11,991 bases of DNA from the NCBI GenBank assembly GCA_002284615.2, contig MU069507.1:541231-553221 (forward strand), written 5' to 3'. Position 1 is the first letter of the stretch, and each line of letters begins with the position of its first letter. Position numbers and translations under genes: made by a program. Of this stretch, positions 1-7,221 are shown in pieces. The notes below the pieces were generated by a model. The model was not told where the DNA came from. It did not search any database and saw nothing but the letters and a program-made list of their open reading frames with translations. The DNA comes from Dunaliella salina (lineage: Eukaryota; Chlorophyta; Chlorophyceae; Chlamydomonadales; Dunaliellaceae).

Positions 1-256
1 CCTTTCCTGCACCCCATGCACACGAGGGCGAAGGAGTTGACCAGTGCTAAGCAGTGCTAAGCACAATTTTCCTACCATGCTTCGACCATCCCATACGACA
101 GCATGTCTCCATGAGAGTGCAACGTTTGCAACAATTTCCGATGACTCTACCACATCTACGCTGTGCAGCGGATAGGCAAACAGATAGACAAGATTACAAC
201 ATTATCAAATTACCGTATAGGCCCGTTATCATTATGCAATATACATCTCTTTTCAA

Positions 257-690
257 GGGCTGCGTACTGTGAACTGGGGTTTTGGGGGGGTGTGAACTGG
301 TGCGGAGTGGGGAAATTATCCCCTTGAAGCGGGGTGCGTACTGGTGCGGAGTGTGAAGAATAAATGGCTGAAAATTGGAGGACCCCCCCTTCAAAAGGCA
401 ATGCACAAGTTGAACTGGGGTGCGTACTGGTGGGGGCAGGGGGCAGGGGCTGGGGGGCGGGGTGCAGGGGGTTAGGGGAAAATGGGGGGGCGTAATGATG
501 TCGATATTTCAATGTAGGCCTTCTAGAGGGTGCGTACTTCAGCTTGCGTAATGCTGATAAAAATTGGACAGGCTCTCCTGGAAGGTGCGTAACAAGGCGT
601 GCGTAATGCCAAAAATACCTTTTTTCCGGGGTAGTACTAGTGCGGACTGGAGAAATTCAGTTGCTGAAAATAAGGGGTGTGTATTGGTCA
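257..690. repeat. Degenerate TGCGTA-containing repeat cluster
   Basis: The hexamer TGCGTA recurs at 261, 335, 421, 531, 545, 586 and 600, often as GGGGTGCGTACTGGTG. Neighbouring words recur with it: GTGAACTGG at 269 and 292, TGCGGAGTG at 301 and 345, and GCTGAAAATTGGA near 367, whose diverged forms lie near 552 and 663. The stretch at 299-343 (TGCGGAGTGGGGAAATT...) is echoed at about 640-688 (TGCGGACTGGAGAAATT...). Spacing is irregular, so this is an old satellite-like or nested repeat rather than a clean tandem array. Open frames across it are short and change with the repeat, so I do not call genes here. Confidence 0.6.
430..490 (+). other. G-rich run, potential G-quadruplex
   Basis: Five or more runs of four to six G lie within about 50 bases of the plus strand, separated by loops of one to four bases (for example GGGGGCAGGGGGCAGGGG from 432). 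This satisfies the usual four-run G-quadruplex pattern. A weaker G-rich patch lies at 1500-1533. Whether it folds is not shown by sequence. Confidence 0.5.
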
Positions 691-1569
691 TGGGTCTATA
701 CGATATTGAAATTGTTAATAAACAAATGTTCGGTATGGTTGGAATGCTTCAGTGCAGTTCTCGTAACCTTTGAGGCTGGGCAAGAGGACTTGACTGAGCA
801 CCAGACAGCACTTCCTGAATCAGCAGAAAACATGCTTTCAGATGGTCCCACTGTTATGAGCTGAGGTGGCCTGGGTGCCTCAAAGCTTTATTCTTCCAGT
901 GTTGACCAGTCAAACATGGACCTAATGCTACACCCTCAAAGGGGAGGCTCTGCTCAATAGAAACAACATTCGGAATCCTGAGAACGAGAGGAATCGATTG
1001 ATGTATCTATGGGTCCGATCGGAGATGGTGGGTGGTGGGTGGTACTTTGAGGGGGTTTGGACTTTTTTGGGACCCCCCCTCCGTTATTTCTTCTGAGCCA
1101 TTTTCTCGAAATATTTAATATACCAGATTCCTGAGCTTCAGAACTGTCATTGGCACCCTCTTTGAGCAAATTGGGTATAAGCAGGGGTCTCTGTGCATGG
1201 ATCAGAGTCAGCGCCACACGCGCATGGGCATAGGTTGCTGGGGGTGTGAAGGCAAACATGCAGCAAACAAATCCAAGCTTCCGTGATAGTGATAATGTAT
1301 AATACGTCCTTGCATGGTAAAGTCAGAGGGGCAGTTTATGGACTTGCAAGCCAGTTGTGGGTGCCTGGAAGGGCAGGTTTGCGTGGGCGTCCATTCATCA
1401 GTTTTTGCTCAATAACTCTGCTCCAACTCAATGTTTGATTGCGACAAGTATGCAAATTGATAGCTATTTATAAGAGGAGCAGGTTGGTACCCTTTTCATG
1501 GGGAGGGGGGCAATATTTGGGGGTGAGGGGGGGTGAGTGGTCCTTTTCGGCCTCCCGCCGAGAATTTGG
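691..1569. other. No recognisable feature
   Basis: I see no protein family, RNA gene or clear repeat copy here. A GGTGGGTGGTGGG low-complexity patch lies near 1027-1042 and a G-rich patch at 1500-1533. Open frames are short (up to about 100 codons) and look random in composition. Confidence 0.4.
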
Positions 1570-1870
1570 ACATGACATCCACTACTTTTTTTTTGGTCCT
1601 CCTGTGGAAAGTGATGATTTGAACCCCCGTCCCAGGGCCCTGGACCCCTTGGAATGTGCTCCTGATGAGGTGCCCAACCCAACCTTTAGAGTTGTTTCAC
1701 TCCATTCCTCTTGCATCTATATTTTTTCTTGTTACAAGGAACCAAACCACTAAAAATTACCCAATTCAGTACAGCAGCTGGCATAATGGAGTTCTGGCGA
1801 TCAAAAAGTAGGGTTCACGCCGCGCTTGATTTGATCTATGTGCCCGAATCCAGGACATTTGAACCCTAGT
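1570..1870 (+). repeat. R1 dispersed repeat, copy a
   Basis: The stretch from TTTCACTCCATTCCTCTTGC (about 1696) through ACCACTAAAAATTACCCAAT (about 1746) to GGGTTCACGC (1810) aligns in the same order and spacing with 6490-6605. There the words are TTTTCACTCCATTTTTTTGC, ACCACTAAAAATCACCCAAT and GGGCTCACGC. The upstream segment with TTTTTTTGGTCCTCCTGTGG resembles the TTTTTTGGCACCACCTGTGC region of copy d read on its own strand. This is the internal and 3' half of the family, with no coding content. Boundaries are approximate. Confidence 0.55.
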
Positions 1871-2189
1871 GCAATAGACTGCACATTGAAACCAAGTCAG
1901 GGAAAGACGAGAGTGGCCAAGATGGCAATTGCCTGGCCTCTCCCGACAACCAGTTTCTGAATCAAGCTGGTCGTACAAATAATACAAAACGTTTGTAGCT
2001 TCCTTCAACTGGTGAAGTATGAAAGTCCACCTGGGTCCCAGGTCCCCAACAAGTTCCTCCACCATCCTCACCTACACCATTTCCACTGCCCAGCCCCAAC
2101 CCCAACCCCCAACAGACCGAGTGTATGTCTTTAGACTGCAGGAGCTTGGCTGACAACTTCCTCCAGCTCCCCATTAGCTTCTGGCTCTC
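1871..2189. other. Unassigned spacer with C-rich patch
   Basis: This spacer between R1 copy a and a LINE tail has a run of CCCCAACCCCAACCCCCAAC at about 2092-2112. No gene or known repeat was recognised. Confidence 0.4.
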
Positions 2190-2320
2190 ACCTTGGCTAG
2201 CTGTGTCAAATGTAGGTTAGAGGATCCTTTGGTGGAGCAACTGCTAGCTTGCTAGTTAGGGAATTTTTCCTAAATGCATGCAGTTTCTGGCTTGTGTAGA
2301 CTTTCTTTTCCTTTAGGATA
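2190..2320 (+). mobile_element. LINE 3'-tail fragment, copy 1
   Basis: GGCTAGCTGTGTCAAATGTA at about 2197 is followed by TTTGGTGGAGC, GCTAGCTTGCTAGTTAGG, an AATGCATGCAG word and TGTAGACTTTCTTTTCCTTT. The order matches the 3' untranslated end of the LINE remnant at 9019-9147. No LINE coding sequence precedes it. It is either a severely 5'-truncated LINE insertion or a SINE sharing the LINE tail. The element appears to end in the pyrimidine run near 2320. Confidence 0.6.
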
Positions 2321-2535
2321 CTGAATTTAAAACTTACAGCACTATTGCCAACTCATATACATATCCACTTCCGGAGTTGAGAGGGCGAGAAAATGAGCAC
2401 TTAGGCATAGCAGAGTGCGCCCAGATGGTGTAAGGCCAGAAACCGTGGTCTAGCTGAGCTTAATCCATAACCTGGGATCTTTACTCATCTTTTGGGCTGC
2501 TTTGCTTTTTCATGGCCCCGCCAATGTAGCATCCT
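2321..2535. other. Unassigned spacer
   Basis: About 215 bases between a LINE tail and an R1 copy. I recognise no gene or repeat in it. Confidence 0.35.
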
Positions 2536-2830
2536 CAGAGGGGTCCAACTGGCATATATTACTGAACATGCTCTTCATTGCATTTCTTTTGCAAATCTAA
2601 TCATGCCAACCATACCATTTACATCTACCATAATATTTACATTTACTTCCAATTCAGCATTTTCCAAAAAATGACAAACATCGGACCCCAGATCACTCTC
2701 CTGGCCTCAGATCACCCCAGAACGACCTACAGCTCCACCCTGTGACCATTTATCACTCACAAAAATATGTTTATGTAATCTATGTCCATCATACCATGAT
2801 GATATTCTGCATGCATAAAGAAAGGGATGG
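2536..2830 (+). repeat. R1 dispersed repeat, copy b
   Basis: It starts with CAGAGGGGTCCAACTGGC, a diverged form of the R1 5' terminus (CAGAGGGTGTCAACTGGCC in copy d). It continues with ATCATGCCAACCATACCATT and CCCCAGATCACTCTCCTG (about 2686), then CCTCAGATCACCCCAGA and a GACCATTTA..CACAAAA..ATG segment. All of these occur in the same order at 5540-5680. The 3' end was not located. There is no coding content. Confidence 0.65.
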
Positions 2831-2920
2831 GTCTGGTCAAAATTACAGGCGAGAACGCCCTCCCAACAAAATGGGCATGTTTTCAAATGCTCCCGGCAAA
2901 GGTGGGCGAAAATCTTGAGC

Positions 2921-3027
2921 ACTCGAGCTTGGTTGCAAAAAAATAGCCTGTCCTTCAAGCTGACTGTAGCACTCACTCGAGCTTGGTCGCAAAAAAGTAG
3001 CCTGTCCTTCAAGTTGACTGTAGCACT
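2921..3027 (+). repeat. 54-bp tandem duplication
   Basis: Two adjacent copies begin ACTCGAGCTTGG at 2921 and 2975. They differ by about three substitutions, for example GGTTGC against GGTCGC and TCAAGCTGA against TCAAGTTGA. The period of 54 is a multiple of three, so an open frame runs through both copies. Nothing else suggests that it is translated. Confidence 0.85.
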
Positions 3028-3039
3028 AAGGCTTAGCTG

Positions 3040-3245
3040 TCGCAGTTCTCGGCCTGTATGCCTAATAAGCTGCAGCGTAAACCCTAATTTTCACACGACG
3101 TCTTCATTCCAGATCACCTACTGCATCATATCGATTGACTCTAAGTGATTTGCGAGCTTGTGTTGAAAGAACATCTCCACACCAGAAATTGTGTGATATC
3201 TCCCATTGGCTGCTCCTAGATACAGAAATTCAGCCATCTCCCAGG
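3040..3245 (-). repeat. R1 fragment, copy c
   Basis: Read on the minus strand, this contains GGGAGATGGCTGAATTTCTG, then a diverged TTTCA..CAA segment, then GCAGTAGGTGATCTGGAATG and TTAGGGTTTACGCTGCAGC. The order matches 6446-6615 of copy g. It lies in the same orientation as copy d but is a separate copy, because the GGCTGAATTT word occurs in both. Confidence 0.5.
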
Positions 3246-3324
3246 AAATCAAGTGAGGGAAGTGTTGCAAGCAAAACTGAACATTTGGCAAAGCCAATCC
3301 TTTCTGAAACAGAGGTGGCATTGG

Positions 3325-3332
3325 TGATGATG

Positions 3333-3411
<79 letters not shown>
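3325..3411 (+). repeat. ATG/GAT trinucleotide microsatellite
   Basis: About 29 units of GAT run here with one GGT interruption near 3350. It creates artificial poly-Met, poly-His and poly-Ile open frames in three different readings. None is a gene. Confidence 0.95.
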
Positions 3412-3412
<1 letters not shown>

Positions 3413-3426
3413 CAATGACCAGCCAA

Positions 3427-3861
3427 TGCACCAAATTGGGTGATTTAAGATGATATGGAGTCCTTGTAATGAAAGGATGTCATTGCAAAAGAAATGGAGT
3501 GAAAAGACCCAGTAAATGGTCAAATACAGAAATTCAGCCATCTCCCCCAGAGAAGATTCAGCACAGGTGGTGCCAAAAAAGTCAATTTTGAGCTCCTTTC
3601 TTTTTTTTGAAAACCTATGTAAGTGTTCACATACTATATGGGTGTTAAAAACACAACATTTTGGGAGTGAAGAAGGTACGGAGTGAAGCTCTGGGCCGTT
3701 TATGGGTGAACTAGGGCTAGGAGAGTGGTCTGGGCTTCTCATTTTTTTCATTTTTGGGGGATAGAAATATTTTCATGATTAATGATGGTTGGAATGGTCA
3801 GATCTGAGAAAGGACCACGAGGAATAGCATATCTGGCAAATTGGCCAGTTGACACCCTCTG
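3427..3861 (-). repeat. R1 dispersed repeat, copy d (longest internal coverage)
   Basis: Read on the minus strand it begins CAGAGGGTGTCAACTGGCC at 3861. It then runs through TTTCTCAGATCTGACC, CCAACCATCATT, CCAGACCACTCTCCTAGCCC, CAAAATGTTGTGTTTT, TTTTTTGGCACCACCTGTG, GGCTGAATTT, TTTTCACTCCATTTC and CAAGGACTCCATA to AAATCACCCAATTTG near 3430. Its first half matches 5485-5700 and its second half matches 6445-6555, so it links the two halves of the family. A long minus-strand frame overlaps it, but that frame crosses the microsatellite and is not a gene. Confidence 0.65.
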
Positions 3862-4163
3862 AGAAGAAAATGCTTTCTTCGCTCATGCATGCATGGCTGA
3901 ATGCGCAACTTGCAGCTGCTCCTGCCATTCATTTCTTACTTGCTCCCCATAGACGATCAACAGCAGACCGATTTTTCCTACTTTCTTGACCAAAACACAG
4001 GGCAGGGGTGCAGGTCCTGTACCGCATCGCATCAGCAAACATCTGTGCCATCACCTGTCAACTTGTGGTGCTTAGCACACTTTCATTAGAATACAGGAGA
4101 GGAAAGCGTTAATTGGAATTATACAAATCTGTTCACTCAGTGGCAAGCTAGAATGGTCTGCAG
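3862..4163. other. Unassigned spacer
   Basis: It contains a CATGCATGCATGG run near 3885. No recognised gene or repeat was found. Confidence 0.35.
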
Positions 4164-4358
4164 GTGGATTGCGAGGTCCCCAGTTCAGGCCACTCCCTGG
4201 TCAAGGACCCAACAACGAACATCGAAAGGGTAGCGGCAGATCTAACAACGGTAATCGAAATGGTGGAGGCGGTGCTGATCCTGTTCCTGCCCGTGAATGG
4301 CCAGTTGAGCTGCGGGATCCTGTTCCTGCCCGCGGGCTGCGGGGTCACGGCCAAAAAG
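4164..4358 (+). CDS. Possible isolated internal exon, product unknown
   Basis: A 195-base block (65 codons) lies between a CTGCAG acceptor-like site and an AAAAAG|GTATGC donor-like site, in phase 0 at both ends. In the frame beginning V-D-C-E-V-P, 50 of 65 codons end in G or C, a bias not seen in nearby frames. The frame has no stop. It encodes a mostly hydrophobic C-terminal half in which ILFLP occurs twice, 13 residues apart. This reflects a 17-base direct repeat (GATCCTGTTCCTGCCCG) at 4277 and 4316. I recognise no family. Another frame of the same block reads as Gly/Asn/Arg/Pro-rich low complexity, so the frame choice rests on codon bias alone. It cannot join directly to the exon at 5852, which needs phase 1. 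It could be an exon of a different gene, a decayed gene fragment, or chance. Confidence 0.25.
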
Positions 4359-4894
4359 GTATGCTTTTGTGTAAAGCAGGGCTGTCTTGGGATCTGGGAG
4401 CAACTGATCAGCTTCTCTCAGCTCCAAAACATGGGAATGTATCCTGCAGTTCTGCTTACTGCACCAGAGGCCACCAAAAGTTTGAGTCCCCGGTCAACTC
4501 TTTGGCTGATCCTGTAGCTGAGTTGCTGAGTTTCATGTTATATGGTAGGCAAGGCAACCCTTTTGAAGAGCAGCCTTCAAAGCTTGTGGCAAACAATTAT
4601 GCAGCACCAGCCACTGCCTCCCATGCCCCCTTGACAATGCAGGGCTAACAAACAATTTTGTTTGGCAGGGCAGGGAAAGGTTAAGGACGGGGGTTGGGCT
4701 GGGTGCGCCTGGGCAGCCTGGTGTGGGCTCCACTGGAAGGAGGCAAACCTACTTGGGCTTACGCCCCATGCATGGCTTCACCCAAAACCTCAAAATGAGT
4801 GTGAGGGTGCTCACTTGCAGTTTATTATTCTCAACATGCTCGAGCTTAAGGAAAGCCAGCAGATCATGGTGGCATGGGTGACATGCATCCTTTT
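4359..4894. other. Unassigned spacer
   Basis: If 4164-4358 is an exon, this would be intron. Several acceptor-like CTCAG or GCAG sites occur, for example near 4420, but no convincing following exon was found. A 13-base GGGCAGG-type G/C-rich patch lies near 4668-4720. Confidence 0.3.
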
Positions 4895-5370
4895 GCCCAC
4901 AAAGGCAAAGGAAAAGAAAGAAATGAGAAGCATAGCTTGCGCCAGCCGAAGGCTGCCAGTATTGAGGAAAGGTTCCCACACCCACACGAGAAGGGTCCTC
5001 ACCAAAGGGCTCTCAAACCTACACTAGACGCATCGAACTGAGTGAGAACCATAGGCGAAGTTAAAGTGGCTCTGGAGGTCGTCAGCCATACTCCTGGACG
5101 CCCCTCGTTCTGTCCTCCTCACGCTCTCCATCACCGCACCCAGCACCCCACCCTCCAGAAGCCCCCTGAAAATGAAGAGCATGCCTGGTGTTAATAATGT
5201 TCATTAATGTAGATGAACGGCATGGCAATTCAATCTGGAAGATGGTGACTTTGCTTTTTGTTTGCTTTGGCCCAGGTTGTCGAGAGGTCTGATGGTGTTG
5301 TTATTATGATAATATGCAGAGCCACCTTGTTACTCCTGCTTGGGTTTCTCAGGTTGCATAGCCTGGAGAA
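4895..5370 (-). mobile_element. REL-type LINE 3' end, truncated copy L2
   Basis: On the minus strand this carries N-K-V-A-L-H-I (5331 to 5311) and then I-N-T-R-H-A-L-H-F-Q-G (about 5196 to 5164). These two motifs also occur in the same order in the LINE at 8690 and 8858. After a TGA stop at 5084-5082 comes the shared 3' untranslated region: GGGCGTCCAGGAGTATGGC, TCTAGTGTAGGTTTGAGAG, CTTTGGTGAGG, and finally a CTTTCTTTTCCTTT tail near 4905. The reading frame between the two motifs is shifted and shortened relative to L1. The copy is 5'-truncated near 5365-5370, as is typical of target-primed reverse transcription. It lies opposite to, and upstream of, the cysteine-rich exons. Confidence 0.75.
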
Positions 5371-5377
5371 AGGTGCA

Positions 5378-5446
5378 TGTGAGATGGTTGGCATCATAGA
5401 GTTGAGAAAGAAATGCGAGAAAGACCATGTCTGGCATAATTGGGTT
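5378..5446 (-). repeat. R1 short fragment, copy e
   Basis: Read on the minus strand, AATTATGCCAGACATGGTC, TTTCTTTCTCAACTCT and GATGCCAACCATC parallel the segment following the 5' terminus in copies d and h. This is a short, diverged match immediately upstream (in LINE orientation) of L2. Confidence 0.35.
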
Positions 5447-5484
5447 CCCCACCACAAAAATTGGCCTGTAATTAAAATTCTAGG

Positions 5485-5808
5485 CAGAGGGTGTCAGTTG
5501 GCCTGCATTGCAAAGCTTTCATGTTTATTTTTCTAATCAAACCATACCAACCATTTTTTTCATTCACGTGATGATGAAACTTGGAGTACCCCAGATCACT
5601 CTCCTGTCCTCAGATCATCCCAAAGAGGCCCACAGCACCAATTTGAGACCATTTACACCCCAAAATGTTTGTGTTTGTGACCCATACACTATGCTAGCAT
5701 CCTGCGTATTCAAAGGAAGTTCTTCAGGCATGTCAGTTGAGGCACACCTTTTTAGGGAGCATGCATAAAACACCTCTTGTTTTTCCAGGTCTCAGACAAA
5801 CCCCTCTG
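5485..5808 (+). repeat. R1 copy f, both termini present
   Basis: It begins CAGAGGGTGTCAGTTGGCC and ends CAGACAAACCCCTCTG, giving a short imperfect terminal inverted repeat. The internal words CCAGATCACTCTCCTG, CAAAATGTTTGTGTTTGTG and CCATACACTATG match copies b and d. The last 70 bases (GGAGCATGCATAAAACACCT..) match the terminal segments at 6691-6760 and 9311-9383. The eight bases flanking each side do not match each other, so no target-site duplication is visible. It sits just upstream of the exon at 5852, within the presumed preceding intron. Confidence 0.6.
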
Positions 5809-5851
5809 ATAATTTCTTGTGTAAGAGAGATGTTCTTGTGTTACCTTTCAG

Positions 5852-5915
5852 GCCCTGTTGAATGCACCAATGAGCCGCCCAGCAGTGATTATACTTGCGA
5901 GCAGCAGCACTCCTG
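5852..5915 (+). CDS. Exon A of the cysteine-rich gene
   Basis: It is 64 bases, preceded by the acceptor TTACCTTTCAG and followed by the donor CTCCTG|GTAAGT. It starts one base into a codon and ends after TG of a Trp codon. It encodes a segment ending Y-T-C-E-Q-Q-H-S-W, the first part of module 1, with the Trp completed by the next exon. The frame is fixed by agreement with exon B, whose tail ends almost identically. Confidence 0.7.
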
Positions 5916-6948
5916 GTAAGTCAAGCAATTTCAAGAAGTAGAGCATAAAAAGGCAATCCGAGTTGGTTGAGTTGGTAGTGTTTGCATGCAGGGTTTCTGG
6001 GGCAGGTTGCAAAAAAGGCTGCGCTCTCTCTGTTTCTCTCAGGTTATCTTACTGCATACTTTGCATGCAAGCATACCTCACTGCCACGCATCTAACAACT
6101 GCAATGGTGCAAATTTGCAGGGGAAAGTGTGGTGAGACCTGGATGAATGGGTATTGCAACTTATCTTGCTGCCGGTGTGAGAAGCCACCTGACAATGTCT
6201 ATACCTGTGAGCAGCAGAAATCATGGTGAGTTTCCAGAGTGCCCAAATATGCTTTATTGCAATTTGAGTGCGCCCACTGACAGCCACTTTATGTGATTGG
6301 GATAGCTTTAGCTCTGAAGTGTAGGTGGCATTGCAAGCTACCAGAGCATATGCTGAATTCTGTGCAAGTCGCCCTGTATGCTTAAATAGACTGGGCGGAG
6401 CTCAAATGGGGTATGTAAATTCTGATTCAGTGCTTTCCAAGGGAAAATGGCTGAATTTGCCACACAATGCCAACCACGGGCATTTTCACTCCATTTTTTT
6501 GCAATGATATTTTTTTGATGCAAGGACTCCATACCACTAAAAATCACCCAATTTGCAGTAGGTGGTCCGGAATGGAGATTTGATGGTGAGAACTAGGGCT
6601 CACGCTGCAGCAAGTCAGGCACAAGCCCCGCAACTGGGAACTTTGAAACCTTAGTGCAGAAACTGGCCAGAGGATGCCGAGGTTGAAATTCCCAGTTACA
6701 GGGCACATATGCAGGGAACATGCAAAAACAAGCTATTCAGGCCTCAGCTGAGCCCCTCTGGTGAGCTTCTGCTTCCAAAGCTTGCATAATGTGATCTCAA
6801 AATCCAGCATTTTGAGCCATTCATCTTGCTCAGCTCCAAAGCTTTGGCCAAGGAATGTCACACACTATGTGCATGCAGGGGCAAGTGCAATGAGGATTGG
6901 ATGGTGGATAGTTTTTTCTGCAGCATAACGTGTGGCTACTGTGTTTAA
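5852..6948 (+). CDS. Cysteine-rich secreted-type protein, C-terminal part (two ShKT-like modules)
   Basis: Three exons (5852-5915, 6121-6225, 6879-6948) join in one frame across GT..AG introns and end with TAA at 6946-6948. The joined product has 12 cysteines, which fits two six-cysteine modules. Each has the layout PP...YTCEQQ.SW-GKC...WM....C...C..C. Cysteine spacing is C-x9/10-C-x8-C-x8/10-C, then closely spaced C-x-C groups. This resembles the ShKT fold family (W, M and a C-x3-C-x2-C end). I also recall cysteine-rich modules of this style attached to algal and plant extracellular enzymes such as cellulases, but that link is memory and not tested. Such domains act outside the cell as disulfide-stabilised binding modules, so the missing N-terminal part should carry a signal peptide and perhaps a catalytic domain. 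No upstream exon was identified; the first exon needs one base from an earlier exon. The reading frame is intact, so the locus may be a working gene. Confidence 0.7.
5916..6120 (+). other. Intron A-B (205 bases)
   Basis: It begins GTAAGT and ends AATTTGCAG. It has TTGCATGC words and a TCTCTCTGTTTCTCTCAG stretch inside that is a second acceptor-like site. The final acceptor was chosen because it restores W-G-K-C across the junction. No R1 or LINE copy is evident in it. Confidence 0.6.
6121..6225 (+). CDS. Exon B of the cysteine-rich gene (symmetric module exon)
   Basis: It is 105 bases, exactly 35 codons, with the same phase at both ends (split after the second base of the Trp codon). It can therefore be duplicated or skipped without changing frame. 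The acceptor is TTTGCAG and the donor CATG|GTGAGT. It encodes the second part of module 1 (G-K-C-G-E-T-W-M...C-N-L-S-C-C-R-C) and the first part of module 2 (K-P-P-D-N-V-Y-T-C-E-Q-Q-K-S-W). Where module 2 has T-C-G-Y-C, this one has S-C-C-R-C, an additional cysteine in place of glycine. Confidence 0.75.
6234..6761 (+). repeat. R1 copy g inside the last intron
   Basis: The intron (6226-6878, donor GTGAGT, acceptor GCATGCAG) is mostly R1. From about 6365 the words GGAGCTCAAA, GGCTGAATTT, TTTTCACTCCATTTTTTTGC, CAAGGACTCCATA and AAATCACCCAATTTGCAGTA match copies a, c and d. The copy ends CCTCAGCTGAGCCCCTCTG at 6760. The possible start CAGAG at 6235 lies just after the splice donor. TGAGTTTC at 6227 and TGAGCTTC at 6762 flank the copy and differ at one base, which would fit an eight-base target duplication. 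The first 130 bases align poorly with other copies, so the start is uncertain. Confidence 0.55.
6879..6948 (+). CDS. Terminal exon C of the cysteine-rich gene
   Basis: It is 70 bases, from after GCATGCAG to the TAA stop. The first G completes the Trp codon begun in exon B, giving W-G-K-C-N-E-D-W-M. The rest gives F-F-C-S-I-T-C-G-Y-C-V and the stop, so the protein ends one residue after the last cysteine of module 2. No AATAAA was seen in the next 150 bases. Confidence 0.72.
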
Positions 6949-7221
6949 TCTCTTGTATTTCAAATAGACAACAGAGAATGCTATAGAGGTTGCATTCCCT
7001 GTAGCAACCTCAATGTTTGGACGACAAGAGTGACCGAGCAAAGCTCCCTGTATTTTCTCAGGTTGATCCCCTCACATATGTCTTAGATATAGTAGAAGTT
7101 GATTGAGCTGCTTGCACCAGCGTTTTTCTGTCGACACAGGTTGACAGATGCTTTTGTGCGTATGATGCACATAATCCTTGCACATAATCCTTGCAATCAT
7201 CAATCCTGCTTCTCGTGGTTC
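6949..7221 (+). other. 3' flank of the cysteine-rich gene
   Basis: This is presumed 3' untranslated or downstream sequence. It contains a perfect 13-base tandem duplication, CACATAATCCTTG, at 7168-7180 and 7181-7193. No further gene was recognised. Confidence 0.4.

Noticed and set aside
43..62. Tandem AGTGCTAAGC pair
   Set aside because: A ten-base duplication is too short to interpret, and nothing around it extends the match.
1616..1640. Minus-strand GGTTCAAATC as a SINE B-box
   Set aside because: There is no A-box at the right distance and no T-stem pairing. A similar word at about 1855-1865 also lacks partners.
2564..2580. CATGCTCTTCATT, as in the LINE H-A-L-H-F motif
   Set aside because: Only 13 bases match; neighbouring sequence belongs to R1, and no LINE tail follows.
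3135..3751. Open frames with poly-Met, poly-His or poly-Ile runs
   Set aside because: They are produced by the ATG trinucleotide microsatellite in three readings and are flanked by R1 repeat sequence.
4169..4648. 159-codon Gly/Asn/Arg/Pro-rich open frame
   Set aside because: It is a second frame of the orphan exon block. The alternative frame has the better codon bias, and this one reads as low complexity.
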